The notes below the pieces were generated by a model. The model was not told where the DNA came from and did no database searches. It saw only the letters and a list, made by a program, of their open reading frames with translations. 64,000 nt of DNA from Bradyrhizobium niftali. Lineage in GTDB: Bacteria > Pseudomonadota > Alphaproteobacteria > Rhizobiales > Xanthobacteraceae. The position numbers and the translations under genes were made by a program. Below, piece after piece: positions 28,652 to 40,018 of the stretch (its first letter is position 1; each line of letters starts with the position of its first letter). The stretch spans positions 124,001 through 188,000 of the forward strand of contig NZ_SPQT01000007.1 of the NCBI RefSeq assembly GCF_004571025.1, written 5' to 3'.

Positions 28652-29695
28652 TTAACGCTTGGGTAATCCTAACGCGGAACCAACGCCCTTGGGCTGGCGC
28701 GCAAGGACCGCGGCCTCGGCTTCCGCACCGAGATATTGCAGCCAATTACGGAATAGGGCTGCCGCTGCGCTGCCAGCGGCGATATCAGCGCGCAAGTTCA
28801 GCGCCGGGAGGTCGTTGGTCAGCGCCGGATGGCGCTGGTGTCTCGCCTTCTTCTCGAAGCGCGCCAGCTTCTCTTCCGTCGCTGCGTCAAAATAGCTCAT
28901 GGGCAAATGCGGATAATTCTCGCGCTCACGCGCGAGGTAACGGCCGATGTCGCGCAGATACTCGCGCTGAAGCGACAATGCGTCATATTCGGGGTGGCCC
29001 TGGAAGAACACGAAGCGGCTGGCATATTGGCGGACGAAGACGTCGACGCCGGCCAGCGCCGAGCGTGTCAGCACCCGATAGCCGGCCTGATCGAGGTCGC
29101 TCTCGACAATCTCGTTCAGGCGCGAATGCGAAACCTTGAGCGGCGCGGGCACGGCATGCGTCAGCGGGTCGCTCGTGACGGCCGCGCAGTCGAAGATGCC
29201 GTGACACTTGGCCGGCAACCGTCGCCGCGCGATGCCGTCGAGGTGCAGGACTGCGGCATGCGCGGCAAGGCATGACCAGATCGTCGAGCGCGTGTTGGCC
29301 TTGGCCCAATCGACCAGATCGGTGAGGTCGCGCCAGTACGGCTCCTGGTCGAGCTCGGGCGCGACCGGCTCGGCACCGGTCACGATCAGCCCGTCGAACC
29401 GCTGACGCTTGAGGTCCGCGAGATCGGAATATTCGCTCTCGACGTGCCATTTCGCTTCGGGCGAGCGCTTGACCGAGGGCAGCGAGAAGCAGTGGAAGCG
29501 GATGCGGCGCGGGCCCGCGGCGGCCTGGAGCAGCTTCATGAACTGCCGCTCGGTCGCCTTCAGCGCCGGATCAGGCATGTTGTTGATCAACCCGATGGTG
29601 AGCTCGGCGCCGGCATGATCGCGCGCCAGATCGCCCTCGGCCGGCACCAGCGCCGGGCTCGATATCCCGTGATCCCTGTTGATCAGGATCGTCAT
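28652..29695 (-). CDS. metA: Homoserine O-acyltransferase, MetA family
   Basis: Acylates homoserine for methionine synthesis. 347 residues; catalytic Cys142 in TIWSCLAAHAA, His234 and Glu236 in FFQGHPEYDAL align with Escherichia coli MetA. Residue 111, which distinguishes succinyl (Gly) from acetyl (Glu) transferases in that family, is Val here, so the acyl donor cannot be assigned by that rule. It follows metY by 12 bp in one operon. The long N-terminal stretch before IGLINNMPDPALKATERQF is ordinary for this branch. Confidence 0.9.
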   Translation of the reverse strand: MTILINRDHGISSPALVPAEGDLARDHAGAELTIGLINNMPDPALKATERQFMKLLQAAAGPRRIRFHCFSLPSVKRSPEAKWHVESEYSDLADLKRQRFDGLIVTGAEPVAPELDQEPYWRDLTDLVDWAKANTRSTIWSCLAAHAAVLHLDGIARRRLPAKCHGIFDCAAVTSDPLTHAVPAPLKVSHSRLNEIVESDLDQAGYRVLTRSALAGVDVFVRQYASRFVFFQGHPEYDALSLQREYLRDIGRYLARERENYPHLPMSYFDAATEEKLARFEKKARHQRHPALTNDLPALNLRADIAAGSAAAALFRNWLQYLGAEAEAAVLARQPKGVGSALGLPKR

Positions 29696-29707
29696 CGGGG
29701 CCGTCGC

Positions 29708-31009
29708 CTACTCCGCGGCCTGGAGGCGCGACGACGGACAGGCTTTCTCCAACGCCTGGTCGATGTCCTCGATGATATCGGCGGCATGCTCGATGCCGAT
29801 GGACAGGCGGATCGTCTCCGGCAGCACGCCGGCGACGCGCTGCTGCTCCGCCGACATCTGCCGGTGCGTGGTCGAGGCCGGATGGCAGGCCAGCGATTTG
29901 GCGTCGCCGATATTGACGAGGCGCGTGATCAGCTTCAGCGCATCGTAAAAGGCCTTGCCGGCCTCCATGCCGCCCTTGATGCCGAAGGTGAACAGCGAGG
30001 AGGCGTTGCCGTCGAGATATTTCTGGACCAGCGGGTAGTAGGGGCTGTCCGGGAAGCCCGTGTAGTTGACCCAGGCGACGCGCGGGTCGGTGCGGAGGAA
30101 TTCGGCCACCTTGCGCGCGTTCTCGACATGGCGCTCCATGCGCAGCGCCACGGTCTCGATGCCCTGGAGCAGCAGGAAGGCGTTGAAGGGCGACAGCACC
30201 GAGCCCATGGTGCGCTGATAGACGCTGCGCGCGCGCTCGATATAGGCGGTCCTGCCGAAACGCTCGGCATAGACGAGGCCGTGATAGGAAGCGTCCGGCT
30301 TGTTATAGGCGGGGAAGCGGTCGGCGTATTTCGCCCAGGGGAAGTTTCCGGAATCGACGATGGCGCCGCCGAGCGTGGTGCCGTGGCCGCCCAGGAACTT
30401 GGTCAGCGAATGCACGGCGATGTCGGCGCCGTAGTCGAACGGCTTGAGCAGGATCGGCGTTGCGACCGTGTTGTCGACGATCAGCGGCACGCCGTGGGCG
30501 TGCGCGATCTTCGCCAATGCCTCGATGTCGCAGACATTGCCGGCGGGATTGCCGATGGTCTCGGCGAACACCGCACGGGTGTTCTCGTCGATCAGCTTCT
30601 CGATTGCATCCGGCTTGTCGCTCTCGGCGAAGCGGCCCGTGATGCCCTGGCGCGGCAGAATGTGCGAGAGCAGCGTGTGCGTGGTGCCGTAGAGCTGCGG
30701 CACGGACACGATGTTGCCGCCGTGATCGGCGACGTTGACGAAGGCGAAATGCAGCGCCGCCTGGCCGGTCGCGACCGCGAGCGCACCGACGCCGCCTTCG
30801 AGCTGGCTGATGCGCTTCTCCAGCACCGCGCTGGTCGGATTGGCAATGCGGCTGTAACGGAAACCCTCGGCCTCGAGATTGAAAAGGGCCGCGCCGTGAT
30901 CGGCGCTGTCGAATGCGTAGGCCGCGGTCTGGTAGATCGGCACGGCAACCGCGTGCGTGGTGGCTTCGGGCTCATAGCCGGCGTGAATAGCGATCGTCTC
31001 GTTGCGCAT
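29708..31009 (-). CDS. metY: O-acetylhomoserine aminocarboxypropyltransferase (sulfhydrylase)
   Basis: Replaces the acyl group of O-acetylhomoserine with sulfide or methanethiol, giving homocysteine or methionine. 433 residues, the length of MetY rather than the shorter MetZ. PLP Lys204 lies in SLTKFLGGHGTTLGG; YQTAAYAFDSADHGAALFNL and RYSRIANPT are family signatures. ATG 31009 has GGAGGT six bases upstream. Together with metA it makes a two-step route from homoserine. No SAM riboswitch was recognised upstream. Confidence 0.92.
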   Translation of the reverse strand: MRNETIAIHAGYEPEATTHAVAVPIYQTAAYAFDSADHGAALFNLEAEGFRYSRIANPTSAVLEKRISQLEGGVGALAVATGQAALHFAFVNVADHGGNIVSVPQLYGTTHTLLSHILPRQGITGRFAESDKPDAIEKLIDENTRAVFAETIGNPAGNVCDIEALAKIAHAHGVPLIVDNTVATPILLKPFDYGADIAVHSLTKFLGGHGTTLGGAIVDSGNFPWAKYADRFPAYNKPDASYHGLVYAERFGRTAYIERARSVYQRTMGSVLSPFNAFLLLQGIETVALRMERHVENARKVAEFLRTDPRVAWVNYTGFPDSPYYPLVQKYLDGNASSLFTFGIKGGMEAGKAFYDALKLITRLVNIGDAKSLACHPASTTHRQMSAEQQRVAGVLPETIRLSIGIEHAADIIEDIDQALEKACPSSRLQAAE

Positions 31010-31212
31010 CGTGCCACCTCCGCGTGGAGCGGGCCGCACTTATTGGCCTGTATGAGGCATGTGCGTTGTCCGCCGTCCTCGTGTTAGAGGCGGGTGGTAA
31101 AGCGGGCAATAATTCGCCTAGAGATCGAGGAAGTAACCCTAACGGTTATTGGTGAATTGGCTAAAATACCAATCAAATTGGATTAACGAATTCATACGCC
31201 TTGGCGCGACGC
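31010..31212. other. metY upstream region
   Basis: About 200 bases without a gene. It contains a perfect inverted repeat TAACC-N5-GGTTA (31134-31148) and beside it ATTGG-N8-CCAAT within an AT-rich stretch (31148-31190). This is a likely position for the metY promoter and a regulator site. The fold signatures of SAM-II riboswitches were looked for and not found. Confidence 0.35.
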
Positions 31213-31420
31213 CCTTCCTTCTCCCCTTGCGGGAGAAGGTGGCGTAGGCGGCCTTCGGCTGCCGTTGTTAAGAGAACGCCGAAGCGAAGCTTCGGCTATG
31301 GCGCCGGATGAAGGGTATCCATCCGTTCGGCTAGATGCGCGCTTGTGGGGTGAGACCCCTCACCCGTTTCGCCGCCTTGCGGCGAGCACCCTCTCCCACA
31401 AGGGAGGGGGTGAGAGTGCT
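31213..31420. repeat. GC-rich intergenic repeat cluster, copy 2
   Basis: It shares words with the element at 27678-27832: CCTTCTCCCCTTGCGGGAGAAGG, GCGCCGGATGAAGGG, GACCCCTCACCCG, GCCGCCTTGCGGCGAG and CACCCTCTCCC near the end. The halves appear in swapped order relative to copy 1. It fills the space between the amidase stop and the metY upstream region. Confidence 0.6.
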
Positions 31421-31421
31421 G

Positions 31422-32996
31422 CTACTCCATCGTCTCCCAGAGGCGATGGGCGAGCACGCCCGCGCGCTTCTCGATCGCCGCCGCGGCATCGAGCGCGAGG
31501 TCCTCGCGATAGCGCCCGGTGATGAGCTGCACGCCGATCGGCTTGCCCTCGTGCAGCGCCACCGGCACCACCGCGCCGGGCAGGCCCAGCACGTTGATCG
31601 CGGAGATGAAGCGTATCCCGCCCCAGAACACCTCCTGCACGCGCTCGGCGCTGACCGTGTCGTCGCGCGGGCCCGGCGTCGGACTGACCGTGGTCGGCGC
31701 CAGCACGACCGGATAGTCCTCGAAGAACAGCTGCCAGGCGCGGATGTGGCCGTTGCGCGCGGCCGTCGCCTGCATCCAGGCCTTGAGATCGAGCACGTTG
31801 GCCTTGGTCTTCATGCCGTTCCACGCCTTGTGGAAATCCTCGGTCGTGACCTTCAGCATTGCGGCCTCCTGCATCACCATCGTCTCGTTGGTGATGATGT
31901 CGCACCAGGTCTGCCAGACGCCGTTGATGTCGGGCACCTCGACCTCGCTGACGCGATAACCGGAACGCTCGAGGTGATCGGCGGCCTGGCGCAGCGCCGC
32001 GGCGACGGACGGATCGACGTTCATGTCGTCGGGGATCTTCGCCAGCGCGACCTTGATCGGTCCCTTCGGCTTCGACCCGACCAGCGGCGCCGGCACCCAC
32101 CAGGGATCACGCGGATCGCGCTGGCTCATCACCTCCAGCGCAAGGCGGACGTCGGCGACGTGGCGGGCGAGCGGCCCCTGCGCCGACATCAGATGCGCCA
32201 GCATCGGTCGCTCGGCCGTTGCGCTGCCGTTGAAGGCGGGGATGCGGCCCTGCGTCGGCTTGATGGTGGCAATGCCGTTACAATGCGCCGGCCAGCGCAG
32301 CGAGCCGCCGATGTCGTTGCCGTGGGCGATGGTGCCGATGCCGGCGGCCACCGCCGAACCAGCGCCGCCCGAGGAGCCGCCGCAGGTGATATCGGGGTCC
32401 CAGGGGTTCAGCGTCAGCCCATGCAGGGGATTGTCGGTGAAGCCGCGGAAGGAGAATTCCGGCGTGTTGGTGAGACCGATGACGATCGCGCCGGCCTTCT
32501 TCAGGTTGCGGACAACCGGCGCATCCGACGGCGCGATGAGGTCCTTGTTGGCGGGCACGCCGTTGAAGTTCGGCCGGCCTTCGTAATCGACGTTTTCCTT
32601 GATGGTGATGGGCACGCCGTGCAGGAGGCCGAGCTCGCCGCCCTTGGCGCGCTGCTTGTCGGCCGCATGCGCGGCCTTCAGCGCTTCCTTGCTGAGATCG
32701 ACGACGACCGCATTCAGCCTGGGATTGACCGCGCGCATCCGATCCAGATGCGCCTCGACGGTCTCGACCGCGGAGATTGCGCCGTTGCGGATCGCGGCCG
32801 CGGTGTCGACCGCAGACCATTGCCAGACCGGTCCCTTGGGACGGCGCGCCGTGGCCGGTTTGCGCGGGGGCGCCTTCTTGACTGCCTTCTTCGCGGCTTT
32901 CGCGACGGCGCCCTTGCGGGCGGTGGCTTTCTTGCTCGAGGTCTTCGTTACTTTCCTTGAAACACTTTTCTTCTTGCTTGCCGTCTTCTTCGCCAC
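31422..32996 (-). CDS. Amidase signature family enzyme with histone-H1-like basic N-terminal tail
   Basis: 524 residues from GTG 32996, with AGGAG seven bases upstream. The catalytic triad is complete: Lys133 (VPITIKENVD), Ser208 (CGGSSGG) and Ser232 (DIGGSLRWP). The substrate is unknown; indoleacetamide-type and many other amidases share this pattern. Residues 2-54 form an unusual tail with 17 Lys and 5 Arg and no acidic residue, like histone H1 or AlgP tails. The shorter frame starting at the ATG seven bases upstream is a shadow. It is divergent from the UDG-like gene. Confidence 0.88.
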   Translation of the reverse strand: MAKKTASKKKSVSRKVTKTSSKKATARKGAVAKAAKKAVKKAPPRKPATARRPKGPVWQWSAVDTAAAIRNGAISAVETVEAHLDRMRAVNPRLNAVVVDLSKEALKAAHAADKQRAKGGELGLLHGVPITIKENVDYEGRPNFNGVPANKDLIAPSDAPVVRNLKKAGAIVIGLTNTPEFSFRGFTDNPLHGLTLNPWDPDITCGGSSGGAGSAVAAGIGTIAHGNDIGGSLRWPAHCNGIATIKPTQGRIPAFNGSATAERPMLAHLMSAQGPLARHVADVRLALEVMSQRDPRDPWWVPAPLVGSKPKGPIKVALAKIPDDMNVDPSVAAALRQAADHLERSGYRVSEVEVPDINGVWQTWCDIITNETMVMQEAAMLKVTTEDFHKAWNGMKTKANVLDLKAWMQATAARNGHIRAWQLFFEDYPVVLAPTTVSPTPGPRDDTVSAERVQEVFWGGIRFISAINVLGLPGAVVPVALHEGKPIGVQLITGRYREDLALDAAAAIEKRAGVLAHRLWETME

Positions 32997-33159
32997 GCCG
33001 CATCTCCTGAAAATTGCGCCGCGGAGGTTATGGAGATCACGCGACCGTGTACAGGGCGCGTTTCTGCATGGCGCGTTGTCGCGACGCTCTGTCACGGCCC
33101 CGGAGCGAGAGACGTTCGTGAACCTTTGCGCGCCCTGTCTTGACCCACATAGAGGTTGA

Positions 33160-35669
<2,510 letters not shown>

Positions 35670-35676
35670 CCATCCG

Positions 35677-36711
35677 TCACACCAGCGGCGGATTGAGCCG
35701 CGCAAAGCCCTCCTGGATGCGATAGGGGTAATAGGGATAGGGCGGCATGACGGCGCTCGCCTCGTCGAGGCGCTTGATCTGGTCCGAGCCCAGCGACCAG
35801 CCGACCGCACCGAGATTGTCGCGCAGCTGCGCCTCGTCGCGGGCCCCGATGATCACGGAGGAGACGGTAGGGCGCGACAGCAACCAGGCGATCGCGACCT
35901 GCGGTACGGTGCGGCCGGTCTCGGCTGCAATCGCGTCCAACACGTCGACGATCGCGTAAAGCCGCTGCTCGTCCACGGGCGGGCCGAATTGCGCGGTGGC
36001 GTGCAGGCGGCTCTCTTGCGGCAGCGGCTGGCCGCGCCGGATCTTTCCGGTCAGCCTGCCCCAACCGAGCGGGCTCCAGACCAGCGCACCGACGCCCTGG
36101 TCGTGCGCGAGCGGCATCAACTCCCACTCATAGTCGCGGCCGAGCAGCGAGTAATAGACCTGGTGCGCGACATAACGCGGCCAGCCGTGGCGGTCCGCCA
36201 TGGCGAGCGACTTCATTAACTGCCAGCCGGCGAAATTGGAAACGCCGACATAGCGCAGCTTGCCGGAACGCACGAGCGTATCGAGGGTCGACAGCACCTC
36301 CTCGATCGGCGTGAACGCGTCGAACGCATGAAGCTGAAGGAGGTCGATCGTTTCGGTGCCGAGCCGTCGTAGCGCTGCCTCGACCGAAGTCAGCAGCCGC
36401 TGCCGCGATGAGCCGGCATCGAGCGGGCCATCGCCCATTGGCAGGCTCATCTTGGTCGAGATCAGCACCTTGTCGCGGCGGCCCTTGATCGCAGCACCGA
36501 GAATCTCCTCGGAGGCACCGTTCGAATAGACGTCGGCGCTGTCGAACAAATTGACGCCGGCATCGAGGCAGATGTCGACCAGCTTGCGCGCCTCCTCCGT
36601 ACCGCTGCGGCCCCAGGCAGAGAATAGAGGGCCCTGGCCGCCGAAGGTGCCGGTGCCGAAGCTGAGGACGGGGACCTTGAGTCCGGAGGCGCCGAGATTG
36701 CGGTATTCCAT
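35677..36711 (-). CDS. Aldo/keto reductase
   Basis: 344 residues from ATG 36711, with AGGAG seven bases upstream. The catalytic set is visible: Asp and Tyr in LFDSADVYSNG, Lys in ISTKMS and His in LLQLHAFD. PQVAIAWLLSRPTVSSVIIGARDEAQL is the NADPH-binding end. The substrate is a carbonyl compound, otherwise unknown. It follows an MFS exporter gene by 10 bp in one operon under a divergent LysR gene, a common arrangement for detoxification. It converges with the amidohydrolase gene after seven bases. Confidence 0.9.
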   Translation of the reverse strand: MEYRNLGASGLKVPVLSFGTGTFGGQGPLFSAWGRSGTEEARKLVDICLDAGVNLFDSADVYSNGASEEILGAAIKGRRDKVLISTKMSLPMGDGPLDAGSSRQRLLTSVEAALRRLGTETIDLLQLHAFDAFTPIEEVLSTLDTLVRSGKLRYVGVSNFAGWQLMKSLAMADRHGWPRYVAHQVYYSLLGRDYEWELMPLAHDQGVGALVWSPLGWGRLTGKIRRGQPLPQESRLHATAQFGPPVDEQRLYAIVDVLDAIAAETGRTVPQVAIAWLLSRPTVSSVIIGARDEAQLRDNLGAVGWSLGSDQIKRLDEASAVMPPYPYYPYRIQEGFARLNPPLV

Positions 36712-36721
36712 GATCGCTCTC

Positions 36722-37903
36722 CTATTCCGCCGGGCACGCCGCGACGACGACCGCGGTACGGTCGAGCCGGAGGCTCCACAGCGCCAGCACGAGGCCGACC
36801 GCGGTGATGCCGGCCGCCACCAGAGGCAGCGCGGAGAGGCCAAGCCCGCGGTCGATGGCGACGCCACCGGCCCAGGCACCCAGCGCGTTGCCGAGATTGA
36901 ACGCGGCGATGTTGAGGCTCGAGGCGAGCGTGCGGCCGCTGGGGCCGGCCGCCTCCAGCACGCGAAGCTGGAGCGGCGCGACGGTTGCGAAGGCGGCGAT
37001 GCCGAGCAGCAGGATCAGCGCGATGGCCGCGATCTTGACCGACAGCACCGCGGCAAGGCCGAGCAGCACGATGGCGAGCGCGGCGAGCGTGCCGATCAGG
37101 GCCCGCGCCAGGCCGCGGTCGGCGAGCTTGCCGCCGGCGACATTGCCGATCGCAAGACCCGCGCCGAACACCAGCAGGATCGGCGAGACCGCAGCCTCCG
37201 AAAAGCCGGTGAAGCGCGTCAGGATCGGCTGGATATAGGTGAACACGACGAACAGGCCGGCGAAGCCGAATACGGTCATGGCGAGGCCCAGCAGCACCTG
37301 CGGACGTCCGAGCACCGCGACCTCCTCGGCAAGCGAGATCGGCTTGTCGCCGTTGCCGACATGGCCAGGCACGAACGCGGCCACCACGGCGAAGGCGATC
37401 ACGCCGATCACCGTCACGGCCCAGAACGCAGCGCGCCAGCCGAGCATCAGGCCGAACCAGGCGCCGAAGGGCACGCCCAGAAGCGTCGCGACCGTGAGGC
37501 CGATGAACATGGTTGCGATCGCCGAGGCGCGCTTGTCCTCGGCGACGAGGCTGGTGGCCACCACCGAGCCGACGCCGAAGAAGGTGCCGTGGGCCAGCGA
37601 GGTCAGCACCCGCGCCGCCATCAGCAATTCGTAGTTCGGCGCCAGCGCACAGGCGGCATTGCCGAGCGTGAAGATCGCCATCAGCGCCAGCAATACGGTT
37701 TTGCGCGGCATCCGCCGCGTCGCCAGCGTCAAGACCGGCGCACCGACGAACACGCCGAGCGCATAACCGGAGATGAGCAGGCCCGCGACCGGCACGGAGA
37801 CGTGCATGTCGGCGGCGACCTGAAGCAAGAGGCCCATGATGATGAATTCGGTGGTGCCGATGCCGAAGGCACCGGCGGTGAGCGCGAGAACGGCGGGAGG
37901 CAT
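36722..37903 (-). CDS. MFS exporter, DHA1-type (AraJ/YdhP-like)
   Basis: 393 residues with twelve membrane segments. LTAGAFGIGTTEFIIMGLL is the typical first helix of DHA1 sugar or drug efflux carriers, and TLATRRMPRKTVLLALM matches the loop 2-3 motif. ATG 37903 has GGAG six bases upstream. The longer frame to 37966 would add non-family residues. First gene of the operon with the aldo/keto reductase; the LysR regulator is 98 bp away on the other strand. Confidence 0.88.
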   Translation of the reverse strand: MPPAVLALTAGAFGIGTTEFIIMGLLLQVAADMHVSVPVAGLLISGYALGVFVGAPVLTLATRRMPRKTVLLALMAIFTLGNAACALAPNYELLMAARVLTSLAHGTFFGVGSVVATSLVAEDKRASAIATMFIGLTVATLLGVPFGAWFGLMLGWRAAFWAVTVIGVIAFAVVAAFVPGHVGNGDKPISLAEEVAVLGRPQVLLGLAMTVFGFAGLFVVFTYIQPILTRFTGFSEAAVSPILLVFGAGLAIGNVAGGKLADRGLARALIGTLAALAIVLLGLAAVLSVKIAAIALILLLGIAAFATVAPLQLRVLEAAGPSGRTLASSLNIAAFNLGNALGAWAGGVAIDRGLGLSALPLVAAGITAVGLVLALWSLRLDRTAVVVAACPAE

Positions 37904-38001
37904 GCGGGACTCCAATGGATGGTACGAGCCACGCAGATAGCCGCGCTGCGGCAAAACCATTAGCATGTCCGCAATCCAATCATTTATGACGTGAATTCAA
38001 C

Positions 38002-38955
38002 ATGGCCCGCTTCGACACCAACCGCTCTGCCGAGATGGAGGTCTTTGTCCGCGTCGTCGACCTGGGCGGGTTCACCCAGGCCGCGCGAAAACTGCGGCTG
38101 ACGCCGTCGGGCGTCAGCAAGCTGATCTCGCGGCTGGAGGCACGGCTCGGCTCGCGGCTGATCAACCGCACCACGCGCAAGCTCACGCTGACGGAGGAAG
38201 GCCAGGCGTTCTACCAGCGCGCCGTGCGTATCCTCGCCGAGATGGAAGAGGCCGAACGCGAGGCGGCCTCAGGCGCGGCACCGCGCGGACGGCTCACCGT
38301 CAACAGCAACATTCCCTTCGGCATGCTGCACGTAATGCCGCTGATCCCGCGCTTCCTGGAAATGCATCCCGACGTCACGCTCGATCTGGTGCTGACCGAC
38401 ACGCTGATCGACCTGATGCAGGAGCGCGCCGATGTCGCCATCCGCGTCGGCCCGCTGCGCACCTCACGCCTCGTCGCGCGAAAGCTCGGCACCAGCCGCA
38501 TGGTCGTGATCGGCGCACCGAATTATCTCGCCCGCTTCGGCACGCCGAAGATTCCGGCGGATCTCGCCGATCACCGCGGCATCGGCTGGACCTTTCCCCG
38601 CAGTATCCGCGGCTGGCAATTCAAGCGCGGCGACCGCACCGAGGAAGCGGTCCCGCCGCCGGCCGCCCGCGCCAGCGACGGCGAAGCCGCCCGCCGTCTC
38701 GCACTCGGCGGCGTGGGTCTTGCCCGCCTCGCCCTCTTCCACGTCGGTCCCGACATCGAATCAGGCCGCCTCGTCCCGGTCTTGCAGAACTACAATCCCG
38801 GCGACCGCGAAGACATTCACGCCGTCTATGTCGGCCACACCGCGCCGCTCCCGGCGCGCGTCCGCGCGTTCATCGATTTTCTCGCCGAGCACGTGCGGGT
38901 GAGCGACCCGGCGCTGAAGCGCGCGGGCGATGGGAAATGGAAATTGGTGGGATGA
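38002..38955 (+). CDS. LysR-type transcriptional regulator
   Basis: 317 residues. The winged helix-turn-helix reads EVFVRVVDLGGFTQAARKLRLTP then SGVSKLISRLEARLGSRLI, and the co-inducer domain starts near residue 90 (GRLTVNSNIPFGMLHVMPLI). It belongs to the DhcR/AaeR-like branch that often guards MFS/reductase pairs. Divergent from such a pair, which it probably controls. No clear palindrome stands out in the 98-bp gap. Confidence 0.92.
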   Translation: MARFDTNRSAEMEVFVRVVDLGGFTQAARKLRLTPSGVSKLISRLEARLGSRLINRTTRKLTLTEEGQAFYQRAVRILAEMEEAEREAASGAAPRGRLTVNSNIPFGMLHVMPLIPRFLEMHPDVTLDLVLTDTLIDLMQERADVAIRVGPLRTSRLVARKLGTSRMVVIGAPNYLARFGTPKIPADLADHRGIGWTFPRSIRGWQFKRGDRTEEAVPPPAARASDGEAARRLALGGVGLARLALFHVGPDIESGRLVPVLQNYNPGDREDIHAVYVGHTAPLPARVRAFIDFLAEHVRVSDPALKRAGDGKWKLVG

Positions 38956-39334
38956 GGCCGATGGCGGAGGGAGTGTCAGTCCCAGAGCCGACAGGCCGCT
39001 CGACGCCTCGGCTACGCACGGGATTCACAACACGACGCCGGGGCCGTGAAGGGGCGAATTGTGCACGGGAGTGAACACGCAGGACAGATCGACCACCGCT
39101 ACGCCGGCTGTAATCATCCAAATGAGGCGGCGTCCAACCCTGATGGAGCGCGTTTCGTAACGTTAAGAACGCTATTCGTCCCAGCACTCATCCCTTCATC
39201 CCTGTTCCCGCGCCGGCGGCCCCCAAATACTTGTCCGCTCGAACGATTCAATCATAGTCGGGCTTCCCTCTCCGGAGAATACCGGCCGTAAGACCAAACG
39301 GTTTGACCAATAGCAGCGGCAGGGTGCGAGACAG
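38956..39334. other. Intergenic region upstream of the DUF2306 pseudogene
   Basis: 379 bases. An 81-codon plus-strand frame (39046-39291) shows no domain, leader or good ribosome-binding site and is not called. A perfect palindrome CAAAC-G-GTTTG (39295-39305) lies 30 bases before the DUF2306 start and could be a repressor site. Base composition is less GC-rich than the flanking genes to the left, in line with an accessory region beginning here. Confidence 0.4.
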
Positions 39335-39972
39335 ATGCAGAAGGGATACGTCTCCCGAATTGGGTTGTGCATGATGGTCGTGCTCGCCACAGTCGTAGCC
39401 GCGCATTCCTTGCGATACTACGCCGCGTTGGAAAACGTATGGTTCGGCATCGATCCAGATATCAAGGCAGTCATACTGCAAGCGCCTCTGAAGGCGTTAA
39501 CTCACATGCTCATAGCCCCTGCCGCCTTGGTCCTGGGACCGTTACAATTCTTTCCGGGGCTACGCGCGCGCCATCCGACGCTGCATCGTTGGTCCGGCCG
39601 AACTTACGTCCTAGCGTGCGTTACGAGTGGAACAGGAGCGTTGGCTACGTCACCCTTTGCTTCGGGTGGCTGGGTGGCTGGCGTCGGCTTCGGGATTCTC
39701 GCTGTATTGTGGATCGGCACGACTGTAGCGGCTTGGATTTCGGCCGTGCAGGGAAGGCTTGAGTGGCATCGGCTACTTATGCGATTCAGCTACGCGATGA
39801 CCTTCGGAGCCGTTGTCCTTCGCCTGCAGATTCCGATCGGTTAGCATTGGGGTACGGCAGCTATTCCAGCATGTCTCCGATTCTGGCGTTTACGTCGTGG
39901 ATTCCCAATGTCTTGATCGTCGCTCTGTATTCGACCTTGGAAGCTCGTTGGCGATCTCGGTGGGTTCAATGA
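39335..39972 (+). pseudogene. DUF2306 membrane protein, frameshifted
   Basis: The first frame encodes 169 residues with four membrane segments and the family core ALTHMLIAPAALVLGPLQF then RARHPTLHRWSGRTYVL. It ends at a premature TAG (39842) after RLQIPIG. The next frame continues at once with LALGYGSYSSMSPILAF and TSWIPNVLIVALYSTLEA up to the TGA at 39970-39972, which matches the usual family end (W-x-P-N-L-x-V-A). Losing one T in GGTT(T)AGCA explains it. Either a decaying gene or a sequencing error. Function of the family unknown. Confidence 0.75.
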
Positions 39973-40018
39973 AGCCTCCGTGCCCCGCACGCCAAACATG
40001 GCGAACAATGAACGTATG

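Noticed and set aside
31010..31212. Possible SAM-II riboswitch upstream of metY
   Set aside because: GGCTAAAATACC on the plus strand superficially resembles the 3' core, but it is on the wrong strand for metY, and the pairing elements and pseudoknot were not found on the minus strand.
39046..39291. 81-codon plus-strand open frame
   Set aside because: No ribosome-binding site, leader or family resemblance, and the codon use does not look like a gene.
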